A DNA stretch of 64,000 nucleotides from Strigamia acuminata. Lineage: Eukaryota; Arthropoda; Chilopoda; Geophilomorpha; Linotaeniidae. The stretch covers positions 2,976,001 to 3,040,000 of the forward strand of contig OX442315.1 in NCBI GenBank assembly GCA_949358305.1. Direction: 5' to 3'. This document shows positions 33,866 to 45,700 of the stretch, piece by piece (the first letter of the stretch is position 1; each line of letters opens with the position of its first letter). The notes under the pieces are model-generated. The model saw only the letters and a list, made by a program, of their open reading frames with translations. It had not been told where the DNA came from and did not search any database. The translations under genes and the position numbers were made by a program.

Positions 33866-34517
33866 ATACTCATTTAAAAACTGTGATTGGGATACTGTGC
33901 TTTGCGAATCGTTTGACATTGATTGGCAACCTCTAATTGATTGTCCGGACCCTGACGGGAAAATCCGGTACCTTGTCGATTCTGTCTCTGTCATATTGTC
34001 CAAACATGCTCCCCCCTCGACTAGCACCTGCAAAAGACCTAAACATTGGTGGTCAACCGATCTAAGTAAACTATTAAAGATTAAAACGAGACTGTTCCTT
34101 CACCGCCGCACAGACCCTATGAGTTACAAAATTGCTTGTCGACATTATAAAGCTCCTGTGAGGCGCAATAAACGTCAGTCAGTTCGAGCAACAAAAAACT
34201 TCTGGCGCTTAGTCAAACCACCTGTTGTCAAAATTACTTTCCCTACCTCCCTTCCTGCTCTTCAATCCTGTGCTAACTTTTGTGACAACCCGCTTAAGAT
34301 CGTCACTTAAAATTACTCCACCCAAACTCCGCCTCACCTAGTCCCCACTTTAACTAGCTTTGAGTATATTTCTCCCGCCGATATAATCCTTGCTTCTCTC
34401 AAAACCAATCTTTCCTCTAGACATTCATACGATAACTTATAACCTGGTATTGCTATTAAAAAAATACTCCCAGCGATCCTTCTCCTACTCACTAATATTT
34501 TTAACACAATTGTTGAC

Positions 34518-36660
34518 TTGTCTGTCTATCCTTCGACCTGGAAGCACGCGGTAATTACCCCTTTCCACAAAGGTGGGGATAAACTCTGTGTTACTAATTA
34601 TCGCCTCATCTCCTCACTTCCCCCTCCTTGCAAAATTGCTGATCACTGCAACTCATGCAGATCCGTCCTACGATGTCGAAGAAGTCCCCACCTAATCAAT
34701 ACGGCGCTAGGCCAGGGTCCAACGCTCTTCACCTCATCTGCGCTCTCTATCTAGACATTACTCATTGCTGTGATGATCAGAAGCTTCTTCATTTGGCTAA
34801 AACAGATGTTTCCAAGGCCTTTGACACCCCACCTCATCCGTACGTTTTAACTTGCCTTAGTGACATTTCAATTGAACCTAAGCCCCTTCGGCTCATTGAG
34901 TCCTATCTTTCTAATCGTAACTTCCACATTGCTTCCGACCCCCAGATTACTGAATTCCTAATCTTCCGTGGTGTCGTACAGGGCACTGTCCTGGGTCCCT
35001 TAATGTATAACGCGATCACCATACCCATTTTGTCTCTACCTCTGAAGTCAAACGTACGCTCTTACGTACGTTGATGACAATTTCCTTACCCAAACTACTG
35101 AGTTTAACTCAAATACCCCTGCTCAAAAGCTTTTTTCCGCTGACTTGTCCAGTTTGTCTGACTGGTACACTGCCCATGACTTGAGTTTAAATCAGGAGAA
35201 GACAGGTTTTCTTACCTTTAGTCGACCCTCCCGGGCTGTGACTCCCTACCCAGTTGATTCTGTCACTGTTCTGGGTTTGACCCTTGACCCTCACCTCACT
35301 TTCTCCCCTCATATCCGCCGTATCACCGGGTTCCTCACCCGCTCGGCATACATTGTAAGACACCTGAGAAGTGTTTTATCTCGCGCAGATATGATCTCTT
35401 ATATCAGCTCAAAGGTGCACCCTACCATACTGTATGCTTCCCAATTTTGGAAGGATATGATTTAATGGCCTCCCAGATTTAATGGGTTTCCTTCCCAAAA
35501 ACATTTGAATCCCCCCCCAAAAAAAACTGAAATAGCTCGTTTTCCCCCCACAACAAACATAAATTATTGTATTACAAGTGCCTTTTTAGCCTTAGACAGC
35601 CTGCCACGTTTCCATTTTTGTCCTAGAGGGACATTTTTTGCCTCCAGTGGAACCGAATATAGCTTCTCACCAATACCTATACCTAAAACATGTTTACACG
35701 TATGTTTTTAAAAAAATGAGACATGTCCTTTTTTAACAGACACCAAAAAGTTTGTGATTTGTTTCATTGTTGGTTCTGGCAATCCGGCATCTCGCAGTTT
35801 ACTTAAAATCGTTCTCGGCTTGGTCACATCGTTGTTATACAATTCACGTATCTTTTTCTTTATATATCGGCCGAAATGCCTCGTTGTAATCGTTCTTCAT
35901 GAGTGTGTGTGTCTGTTGTGTGGTATAATTCGACATATTCCGTATCGACCGTCAAAAAAGGTACTTCTTCGCATCACATTCTCGGGAAAACTTGCAGTCA
36001 TAAGAAAATTTTTCTACATCTTTGGTTGTAGAGTTTCATCGCCTTTCCCACGTCGTACGTACGTGACCACGAACACGTTTACACGACGTTCATAAGGGAA
36101 AAAAACCTGTTTTGGGGGGTTTGGAAAAAGGGGGGAAAATCGTAAAAAAGGGGGGTTTTAAAAGTGGGGGTAAATCCTATTTTTTGGGGGGAAATGCAGA
36201 GTATTTGGGGGCGTTTTATTTATGGCCATTTTGGAACTCCTCCCGAAACCGTTTCAAACACCAACTTACGACTGCGTACTCCGTGTCGCCTTCAAATTTC
36301 CTGACAAGACCCATGTAACTCCATTCTATAACACGCTGAACATCTTGACGTTGGACAACTTACTGCTTCTGAATGACTTATCATCACTGGCGGACGTCAT
36401 CCGGAACCCAGATCATCCTGCACGAACCGTAGTGGATTTTTACCATTATGATTTGGACACCCGTACCATCCGACATCACAAATTTGAAATCACCGCCGAT
36501 ATCTCCACCTATCTTAAAAAGACCTACCCCTATCGGTGTACGTCACTCTGGAACAATCTTCCATATGATGTCAGATCCTCGGTCCTTGACTGTTCTGAGT
36601 TTCGTTGCCGTTACCATTGCAAGCACATGCGTAAACGACTGTACACTCACGTTTTAAAAG
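34518..36660 (+). pseudogene. LINE ORF2 reverse transcriptase, frameshifted and interrupted
   Basis: RT signatures are spread over several frames: KHAVITPFHKGGD, KTDVSKAFDTPP, VVQGTVLGPLMYN, then YVDDN at 35067 in a shifted frame, and GFLTFSR. A four-base duplication (TACGTACGTT instead of TACGTT or TATGTT as in the other copies) sits directly before the YVDD box. The C-terminal part (HIRRITGFLTRSAYIVRHLR) is cut at 35452 by an insertion and resumes at 36237 (FKFPDKTHVTPFYN). The enzyme is inactive as encoded. Confidence 0.8.
35453..36228. mobile_element. 776-bp insertion in the LINE with 8-bp target duplication
   Basis: TTTTGGAA stands at 35445-35452 and again at 36229-36236. The other LINE copy (52908-52930) reads CCAATATTGGAATTCC without a gap. 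An eight-base duplication suggests a hAT-type element. Its ends show only weak inverted similarity (both rich in runs of C or G), and I see no transposase. Confidence 0.7.
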
Positions 36661-36755
36661 TTCAAAATTTTCAAATTTTCAAATTTCAAGTTTCAAATTT
36701 TTCCTTTTTGTATTTACTCCATTGGAGTGTTTGAAATTAAATAAATAAATAAATA

Positions 36756-37747
36756 AATATGACGCTTGAAAAAGTTAATAAGGTCAAACACGTGGAACAC
36801 AGTTTACTTACTGTCAAAGAAAATATGGATTCTTTTGTGCAAAGTTGACGAGCTAATATGAAAGTTGATAATTAATGAATTCGCTTTTGTTCAATCCAGT
36901 TTTGATCAAAACAACTATGGCAACCGAAACTGGTAACTTCATCACAATGCTTCGCTGAATATAAACAACTTATTAATGTGTTAGTAAGGTTTATTTAGCA
37001 CGGTCATCGATTCTCATGTTTTTAGCAAACCATTAGAACTCAAATCTATCAAATACGTCATAAAATTATACATTTTTGATAAAAGACCCATTTTTGGAAA
37101 GTTGCCAATTTTAAAGAATTTTTGACTTGCTCGATCACCCATCCATAAGGTCAATCCGCAGCTAAATACTGTATGTTAATATCATTGTTATTGCCATACA
37201 GTTTTCATGTGTCGAAAGGACACATATCCACATGTTCAATGCGCAGGAACCTTCTGGTTATGGATTGGAAAGCATATTGTAATACATTTTTGCGTGCCAT
37301 TGGTTCGTTAATGCTAATAAATACATTTGAGCATGGAAAAGTGCATTTTGGTAACTGATTCAACCAAGGGAAGTCCCCAAGGTGAATGGTTATCGACCAC
37401 CGTGTGTATTAATCCGCCATGATACTCAAGACTGAGCATCTGAAGAATGGACACACCTCTAGACCAGCAACGTTTTTCCGAACTGGCAATCTAACATGAA
37501 AATTTCCTACCTGAATAGTAAAATTGGTATTGCTGCGCATATTTTGCTGCACTTGCCTGCTTGACACACACCAGATAGTGTCAAAACAAAATAAATGTTT
37601 CAACTAATGTGACATTGAAAAACTTGTATAGCTAGTCGAAACATGTGATCAGTGTGCTATAACTAGTTATTAACTTTGCCTTCAAATTATAGTAATTATT
37701 AACGATGTCAATTCATGTTCTCATCGCTAGTCGCACCATGTAATTTG
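36756..37747. other. Duplicated non-coding segment of unit A
   Basis: It matches unit B 51530-52074 (to GCATATTGT), then continues with the block shared with 12560-12900 and 54615-55120. The LINE copy in unit B inserted at the point corresponding to about 37280. No gene is recognised. Confidence 0.6.
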
Positions 37748-38284
37748 TGTAGCAGAGGCGTGGACGCAAAACGGGAAATATACCGTGTGGAAACGTGAAA
37801 TAGGCGTCGTGCAACTTGCACGCACTTAAAGACGACGTCGGTAACGAGTAGGCACGAGCGCGCGGCTTATGGCCGCTTATATGCGTTGAAAATAACACGT
37901 AAGGTGTTCTAATAAGAAGCTCTAAGCTTTAAAACCATAAAACATTTATTAACAAAAGGAAAACTTACATAAATGCTCCATTTCAGAGTGATAAAAAAAA
38001 GCCAACACATATTCGTGTGCGGCGCCATGTTGAGATAGAACAAATCATTGTACAAAGCACTCTAGTGCTAGAATTAAAGATTACATAAATCAAACTATGA
38101 GAAAACGATAGGCAATGCATGGTACTCCATGTAAACAACTAACATATGATAACAAATATCAATAAATGCATAATTATGTCATAAACGAATGCATGAACGA
38201 AATACACTTTGTAATTAAGTTGTATACAAAGTAATAGACAAGACTATATCCAATTGGACTATAAAATGGTCACTTTGACCTACA
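37748..38284 (+). repeat. Solo LTR (537 bp) of a TGTAGCAGAG family
   Basis: It begins TGTAGCAGAGG and ends GACCTACA, with ATTTG duplicated at 37743-37747 and 38285-38289. Unit B keeps the empty site CCATGTAATTTGTGCTATAT (about 53443-53462). Blocks such as CGGCGCCATGTT and CTTAT-rich words are shared with 38713-39186. No internal retroelement sequence remains, as expected after LTR-LTR recombination. Confidence 0.85.
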
Positions 38285-38546
38285 ATTTGTGCTATGTGTA
38301 GTTACTGGTACTACCCAAATAGGATTTCGTGACAAAATTTGCCTTCAAAAGGTAGAAGAAATTATTGACGATGTCAATTCATGTTCTCGTACAAGTTTTT
38401 GTTTTTCTATATAATTACTGTGACATTTGACAGAAAATATGAATTATTTAAATTCAATCAATTGCCAACAGCTGCTGCCTTGTAGGATTGTACACATTAC
38501 TGTAACATGGTAACTACTTACCATTACGTTACGGTACCGTTACATT

Positions 38547-39910
38547 TTACAATTTGAATGCGTAACAGTGTCCTTCGTCAGAGCGAGGTTTCTTTCCATA
38601 ATAATCAATGTAAATGGCGGAAAATAGATGGCGCGCACGTGACATTATCATTTTGCCATACGGCAGGCGATTTAATGGCTTCACGCGCTGACAGGCTTCG
38701 CAGACTTGAATCTGTAGCAGAGCAGTGTGCAATTATCGGTTTTATAACCGACTGGAAGCGTACAAAAGTTGGAAAATGGCGTCGTGCTTCACGCACGAAC
38801 GTCACCGATACGTTCAATATTGATTGCCGAGAAGCGCGCGACTTAAGGTCGCTTATAAGCGCATGAAAACAGCAAACAAAGTGCTTTAAAGCAAGAATAA
38901 TGTTTAAAATGATAAAAACACTATAATTAAGTGCGGCGCCATGTTAGATTGTGAAGAATGACAATTTGGCACTCTGGTGCCGATAATAAGCATTAACAAT
39001 CAAGTAAAAGAACAAATCATATTGGGACACATAAGAAAAGTATGGAATTACATACGGGACAATCTATATCATGAATAAATACTGAATGTAAAGAATTAAT
39101 AAGTAATATCGAGATAACGTCTTAGAATATAAAACATAGAGCTGGTAAACATTTGATATCGATAATAATCGGTCTTTAGACCAACAGAATCCACGTCTGA
39201 ACATCTTCGCGCATTTTTGGCCAGAAAACACGAGATTTAAGTCGATATAATGTTTTCTCTCGACCCATATGTCCTAATACGGGGGGGTAATGCAAAGCGC
39301 GAAAATATCTTTGTCTTAATGGTAGTGGGAGATAAATCTGACGCCTTTTGCGAATCTCGTTAATGTGAACTGGAGGGAACCAACATAACATATCTTTATA
39401 CATGCCAAAATCTTGTGCATCAGCTTTAATTTTGTTAGCTTCTTCGGGATCTACAGGGAGCATTTGGGCTGTTAAATAATAAACTAACTCACGCGACCAG
39501 GGATCTTGTCTTTGCGCAGCAATAATTTCGGCGGCAGTTGGCAACAATTCGAACGGTGGATGCTCGATTGGCGAGTCGTGTTCCAATTCCGCTCGTCTTT
39601 CGGTTTCAGTTAACACTTCCTCTTCTGGATTTACTGCTTTATCCATTCGTGGGCGTAATCTTGGCGATGTTCTTGGCGTTGAAACTGGAGGCACTAGAAA
39701 ATCTCTACGTGGAGTTTCATCACGAATGGGGCCAAAACTTTCCTCAGATGATGAGGAGTCCGAATCCGGATCCGACACATAGCCACCTGGGCGCTGCTGT
39801 GCGGATGGCCCAGCTCCAGAGTCGAACATCACTGGTCCAGAAGGTGGGGAAGGGGAAGGAATGGGAAAATCAGTGATAGGAATTGAAGGAGTTGGAGAAG
39901 GAGTTGGCAA
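38547..39910 (-). pseudogene. Integrase fragment split by a solo LTR
   Basis: The minus frame from 39910 ends with a gypsy-type zinc domain, H...H in ALHYPPVLGHMGREKTLYRL and VFWPKMREDVQTW, then stops inside the LTR. Beyond the LTR, from about 38707, the frame resumes with the two cysteines (VCEACQRVK) and the start of the catalytic core (IYIDYYGKKPRSDEGH), ending at 38547. The HHCC pattern is complete only when the LTR is ignored. The core lacks its later acidic residues. Confidence 0.78.
38713..39186 (+). repeat. Solo LTR (474 bp) inserted in the integrase fragment
   Basis: It begins TGTAGCAGAGCAGTG and ends AGACCAACA, with GAATC duplicated at 38708-38712 and 39187-39191. It is related to the LTR at 37748-38284 but shorter and diverged. 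Confidence 0.85.
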
Positions 39911-40479
39911 AGTTAGAAATCCAGGAGATGGCTTCGAGGTAGGTCTGTGAGAAGTATCGGGTTGAGTGATGGGTGCAGGTACTCCAGTTAAGTTACGGAA
40001 ATTCCGTCTTATTATTGACGTTAAAGATTCAGGTGTGAGAAGACGTAGAAGCAGTACGTTTTCGTGGACTGGGTTGATGTAATGGTAATGGAATTTTAGT
40101 TGGTGTAATTGCTCGTGGAGAGCTAGGAATCGAAGATATTGTTGGAGGAGGGCTAGGAACAGGAATAGGGATAGGAATAGGAACCTGTTGAGGAGTAGGA
40201 TTTGGAATTGGTTTACGGATAGGTTTTGGTTTTAATATGTGGGAGGGCACAGTGGAAGTTGGTGCACTGAAACACGAACTGGTGAAGAATTAGAAGATTT
40301 TACTTGTGAAGCTGGCTGCGCAACAGGTGTGTGCGCAGTTGGTGCTGAAGTAGGCTGTGCAGCTGTAATGGGCACATTGGGTGATGTTTTAAAGGTTATT
40401 TTGTGCCACGACTGCGATGGACGGTTGTTACGCAACGGCATCGATGATTGACAACTGACCTTTAGAAATAATGATCGAT

Positions 40480-40659
40480 TCCAAACACAGCAAGCAATTA
40501 TAGAATGAAGGAGTAATGTCATTTTCTATCTTTTTTCAGTAATACGGAAACATTTTATTTATTTTTCAATTTGTACAAGAAAGACTACACGAATTTTGCA
40601 ATAACGATTACTCAAGACTAAATACACAGTAGATTATAACAGTTCTTGCAGGAGTAGAG
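40480..40659. other. Left edge of IR unit B
   Basis: This matches unit A 20340-20530 and continues after the transposon at 41534 with the segment equivalent to 20530-20880. Confidence 0.65.
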
Positions 40660-41533
40660 TCGATTCCGGGTCCAATCGTTTACTAGTAGTCGACTGTCGT
40701 CTAGTCGACGACAGCGACTAAACGATCATTTAGTCGGCAAAATGCTTAGTCGACTGTCGTCTAGTCGACGGTTCTACTTCTGGTCGCCTAGTCGACCAAC
40801 TCTTTAGTGACGTCTAGTCGACGTAACGTCTAGTCGACGTAACGTCTAGTCGACGGACGTCTTATAAATTGGACCCGTACGTGCAGAAGTTGGCCGAAAC
40901 GGTGTTGAGCGGCAATCAAAGCGTGGACGCGGTGTTTGGAGGGCCGGGACGATTGCGGAGGCGATTGTGGAAGCGGGCCGAGCGTGCACACGGACGCGCC
41001 GCCGCTGCCCAGCCACATGCCGGGCGGGAACCCGCAGATAGGGGAGCTGGTGCACGAGGTGCGCATCACGAACCAGAATATGTATGTGGGGGGCAGTGGT
41101 GTTGGGGCTCGCGCTACCAGGTCGGGCTGGATGAGTGGACGACGGAGATGTACCAGACGTTGCTGAGCAAGCTGCCGGACGGGATAGAAGTGCTGGACGC
41201 GGCGTACACGGCGATTGAATGGCGGATGGAGAGCATGGAGAGTTACGTGGACGAGGGGCTCGCGTGTCGGGCACTGTGGGATTTGGAGGCGGATGCGCTG
41301 TACAGTCGATTCGGGGAGCACGTTGGGCGGTGGGACCGATCGTTTTTTAAGAGTATTTTACATCCAAAAAAAATTGTTTTATTTTTCATTTAGTCGACGC
41401 TGTTTAGTCTACGCCGTTTAGTCGACCAGGTCACTTAGTCGTCAAAAATCGTCAACTAAGTGACCTGGTCGACTAAACGGCGTAGACTAAACGGCGTCGA
41501 CTACGTGAATTACAACTAAACGACCCGACCTCG
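40660..41533 (+). mobile_element. GTCGAC-repeat DNA element carrying a host gene piece
   Basis: Unit A reads GGAGAAGAGCCCCCTCTAGC across this position, so the 870 bases are an insertion. Ends contain CGGGTC...CGTTTA words in inverted orientation and arrays of GTCTAGTCGACG (40680-40860) and TTTAGTCGAC (41390-41510). No transposase is visible. The middle (40869-41360) is GC-rich, unlike both the arrays and the flanks, and derives from a dynein heavy chain gene. The target duplication is not resolved. Confidence 0.78.
40869..41393 (+). pseudogene. Captured cytoplasmic dynein heavy chain fragment
   Basis: The open frame contains, in order, YQVGLDEWTTEM, LPDGIEVLDAAYTA and ALWDLEADALYSRFGEHV. This is the tail region of cytoplasmic dynein heavy chain, whose members read YQVG..., MPDG... 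and W(L)xxQxLWDxQAxxxYxRLGEDL at these spots. An upstream overlapping frame (from 40936) holds VHEVRITNQNMYV, matching the block just before it in the parent. The two lie in different frames and roughly 35 codons between them are missing, so the copy is a deleted, frameshifted intron-less fragment. Parent function is microtubule motor activity; this piece cannot encode a motor. Confidence 0.72.
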
Positions 41534-41893
41534 TCCCCTCTAGCTGCAGGAATTAACCCCCAAATTGATGTGATTAGAGATGGTTAGATTTATTAAATTA
41601 GATAAAACGTACTAACTGATTGAATAAAACGACGTTTAATATTTCCTTTGAAATTAAATCGGCGTGATATTTTGACATTATTTACAGAAATTATTAATAT
41701 AAGTTAGGAATTATTACTGTCATTTAGTTGATATTGTGTATTATACTTAGTTTTAAGTGTGTATTAATGCTCTGTAAATGTATTGGTAGTGCAGTGCCGT
41801 GTGGTTGAAAACACTTTAACTTTGACAGGTGACATTATAGGAGGATGCTTTTTCAGTCATATCTTTTTTGTTTTTTGAAATTTTTAAAAATTA
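41534..41893. other. Duplicated non-coding segment of unit B
   Basis: It is nearly collinear with unit A 20530-20880. No gene is seen. Confidence 0.65.
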
Positions 41894-42300
41894 TTTACTT
41901 TTTCTGAAAGATCATGAGCTATTTGTGTTAAAATTTAAAATATTTACTTTTTCTGAAAGATCATGAGCTATTTGTATTAAAATTTAAAATATTTACTTTT
42001 TCTGAAAGATCATGAGATATTTGTGTTAAAATTTAAAATATTTACTTTGTCTGAAAAATCGTGAGATATTTGTGTTAAAATTTAAAATATTTACTTTGTC
42101 TGAAAGATCATGAGATATTTGTGTTAAAATTTAAAATATTTACTTTTTCTGAAAGATCGTGAGATATTTGTGTTAAAATTTAAAACATTTACTTTTTCTG
42201 AAAGATCGTGAGATATTTGTGTTAAAATTTAAAATATTTACTTTGTCTGAAAGATCATGAGCTATTTGTGTTAAAATTTAAAATATTTTCTTTCTGTGAA
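41894..42300. repeat. 49-bp tandem repeat, about 8 copies (unit B)
   Basis: The same TTTACTTTTTCTGAAAGATC unit as at 20880-21100 starts at 41894 and 41943 and continues with a 49-bp period to about 42290. It lies downstream of IR-B. The copy number is about twice that of unit A. Confidence 0.9.
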
Positions 42301-42737
42301 ATCATTATAAATCTTTTTTTTGCCAATTAAAGATACTACTTGTACTACAAACATGTAAACAATTTTTTGAGTCACTGTATGGTTTCAAGAGCGTCTGCAG
42401 TACTTCGATGCTCTACGCAGCGGCAGATACAATGCCGGCAAAACAAGTTGGCTTACATATCCCTAAGACTGTGCTGCAAAGTAGAACTATGTGCAGAGTG
42501 AGATCAAGGAATGTTTGCTTTGTTTTTTTAGTGTGGTGGCCTATTTATATTTACTGTTTTACCGCCTGATGCAGAGAAAGACGTAGTTCTACATGAGAAC
42601 CTTAAATTAGGTGAAATCGGACCGTGCAACATGTATGTGCGGGGCCTTACAGCTCGACAATTTGCATATATCTGTGCGAGCGAGGCCATGCCGGGTGTAA
42701 TAGCACGAGGCCTTGATAGTTGCGGACCTTAGTGCGT

Positions 42738-45700
42738 TTACACAGCTCCCGTCGTGGTTGGGCCGGCTCTGCACAGGAATAATTGTGGTGCAAATACTTC
42801 CAAGATGAACACTATCCCCGAGCATAAGACACCGCCAACAATAACGAGGAATGCTGTGAATGTGTGATATAAAGAGATGGGCTTCACTGGTTTGTTGTCC
42901 GCTTGCACGCAGAGTATTTTCGGTTTATTATCATTGCGCGTTTTGCTCAGGACTCCAGTTTCGTGTAACTTTAGCAGTCTGAAAGGATAAAACAAAGTTT
43001 GTGCATTTTTAATTCTCATTTTATTTATTTAAAAGATGAATTAAATTGGTCATCTGTCTGACATCGAGTATACTTTTGGTTAAAGATTTCCACATGTTTT
43101 GATCCCTTCCAGAATCGAAAATACTTTGAAAAAGGTATCGGAATTTTCCTAATGGTGTATTCACATTCGGGTCCATGTCGAAATAATAGGACTTCGTGTG
43201 TAATTATCAGAGCGTTGTTTTCACGCGAAAGCAGATTTTTCTCCTCTGTTTTATTAGACCACTTGTAGAATCCTTTGTTGGGACTGTATTGCATTCGTTG
43301 CCATATTTCTCTTACAATCTTTCTTTTATTAGTCTGTAGACAAATAAGTTATCAAAAAATAAATAAGTTTTAGAAAATTGGAATATTACCTTCAGGAAAT
43401 ATTCCATGTAACTTATTGCAAGTAAATTAACTTTGTCATCAGAAAGTAATTCTTGAATGTCATTGTGGGGGACACGATTTGGATTGACAGTAATTGATGC
43501 GTACAATACAGCATTGTAGCTAAAAAACATGAACATAACAAAAACATTTTTTGTTTGAAGAACAGCAGAAACTGTAAAAATAAAATAAAAACATGAAGAA
43601 TGTTTATTTTCAAGTGAATATCTTTCTATTAATAGATGCGTTCAATTTCATATCGAAAAACCGATTCTCTTGATTTTCTCAGAGGGAAAAGACACAAAAA
43701 GAGTCATATTTTTGAGAATCGGAGTATTGAAAAACGAATTATTGCAAAACTCATAACCCAAGTTTGACCTACATCACTGCCACACACCGCCCAGTGGCCC
43801 TATGGTCATCCTCCTTGTGGGTGGAATGACCCAGAGTAAGCAAGGAGGGAGCTGAGTGGTAGGTGGATACTGACTGTGATGGTCACGCTAGAGAGAGAGC
43901 GCGATCACTGTAGAGAGAAGACGTGCGAAGAAGGTCCTCACGCCAGCAAGGGCAACTGGGCCCGGTGGTGACTCTGCTCTCCTCACTACTCACCATTGCA
44001 ACGCTCAGTGGTGGCTCAGTAGTGGCTGCATGGGTCGTACTGGGTAAGTACGACATCAATGTTATGTTTAACCGACCTCGTCATACATGGGATCCACACC
44101 CTGTGTGTGACGGGTCAGTTGCCAGTGCAGTGTGCCATCACGGTACCCTAACACGCGGGCGACAGGATTCTCCAAGCCCTAGACAATGGTTGACCGTTTG
44201 GCCACCCTAGTGGCCTATGTCACTCCACACACGGCCTGGCGGCCCCAAGCCGTCCCCCTCTTAGAGGAGTGGACCGGCCTAGCAGGGGGAGGTACAGAGC
44301 AGAGTGGTGTGGTGAGAGAGAGACGTTGCTGAGGGAGCCGAGAGTGAAGATGTGTCAGAATGAGCTGCCACGGTCCTAACAATGGCAGAGACAACTGCCG
44401 ACTTTGCTCCTCTCACCACTCACAACTGTGACGCTCAGTGGCAGGTTGAGATGACTGCTGCAGTACCATGGGTGGCTACATGGGTTGTACGGGTAAGTAC
44501 GGCAAAATGTTCGTCCGAGGTGGCCGACCACGTCACCCATGGGGTTTACGCCCTGTGTGTGACGGGTTGGATGCCTAGCGGCATCGCACAGTGAGATAGG
44601 TGACGCAACCCCTAGACAACGATTAAAGGCCAAAACCCAACAATCTGAGTCACTGTCTCGTTCTTACATGAGATATGCGTCCCATCCCATGTGGTAAACC
44701 CCCAACTACGTGGGCAGGACTATATCCAGTCACAATTTGCGGCTCGTCCGGGATAACCACTAGCAATATAGAGTCGCTTGTCATTATTTACATGAGTATG
44801 CGTCCCAAACCAGGATAACTAGTCCCCAGATTACCTTGGCAAAGACCATACCAGTCACACAAGTTTGAGGATTACGACCTCAATTTCAGCTCGTTTTCCT
44901 GTCCACTACTTTGAAATTCAAGCGGATTTGTCATATTTTTTTTATTCTAATATGCCATTAGTTGTTATTTAGAGATGTTAATTGGGGAAATAAAGTGCGT
45001 TGAAGAATTGAAGAAATATGATAATAAGATTTGTAGTAAATCCGGGAACTAATTCTGGATTCAAAACTCAACAAAAAACTTGATTCCTGAACACTGAAGT
45101 CATAACTAATATATGTATATTTGCTCAAGATTTACTAGAATCAATTCGTTTAAAGTCAAAAACCGATTCGATAATCAAGTTTTTATAATCAGTTTTTCAT
45201 AATTTGAAATTGAACACGCCTATTAACTAAAATATACAAGTACAAGATAGAGAAAAAATGCTTTTCTTGCCAAATGTAAATGAACAGTGATATCTCAAAT
45301 TTGTTAATGAGACCTATACGCTGTTCCGATACAACGTTGTCTTATTATCCATTGGTTGAGCCGGATTACGCCTAACTGTGGACTGTGCTCTGTTATGCAG
45401 AAAAGTAGTTCTGTTTATTTTCAAAGTGATTAGAAGGATGGATTTTATTTAATTGGTCATAAAATATGTATTTTATTTGTTTAAATAAGCTTTTTTCACT
45501 TTTAATCAATCAAACAATGTTAGCATAGGTTGTTGGTTTCTTTTGGCAGGTGAACAAAGGTTTAGGTTTTTATTGTTTGTTTTGCCTAGTTAGGTAACAA
45601 TTCTGGTGTTAAGGGCTACTTTATTGTGCCACTACACCAGTGGTACGGCTGGAATTAAGACAACGTTGTATCGGAACCGCCATTTTTTTAAAATCCAAGT

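Larger units (their letters stand above)
31945..36755 (+). mobile_element. Near full-length non-LTR retrotransposon (CR1/L2-like LINE), broken
   Basis: An ORF1 with an RRM-like segment is followed, with an 11-base overlap, by ORF2 with an AP-type endonuclease and a reverse transcriptase. It ends in a short (AAAT)n tail at 36740-36765. The flanks match unit B on both sides (up to GTCGCAAT at 31946 and from CTTGAAAAAG at 36764), so it inserted after duplication. ORF1 and RT carry frameshifts, and a 776-bp insertion splits the 3' part. The endonuclease/RT pattern suggests the CR1/L2 group; the exact clade is uncertain. Confidence 0.85.
38547..40470 (-). mobile_element. Gypsy-like retrotransposon fragment, minus strand
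   Basis: This block is absent from the equivalent place in unit B (around 53700). On the minus strand it encodes a proline- and serine-rich stretch (40470-39800) followed by an integrase N-terminus. It is interrupted by a solo LTR at 38713-39186. No reverse transcriptase is present, so only a piece of pol was retained. Confidence 0.75.

Noticed and set aside
40830-41321. Minus-strand ORFs (163 and 142 codons) over the dynein fragment
   Set aside because: They are antisense to the dynein-like frame in GC-rich DNA, where stop codons are rare, and they match nothing I recognise.
44735-44755. Retrovirus-type primer-binding site as evidence of an endogenous retrovirus
   Set aside because: The sequence after the LTR resembles a tRNA primer site, but no gag, pol or env frame follows. 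LTR fragments of a gypsy-like element are the simpler reading.
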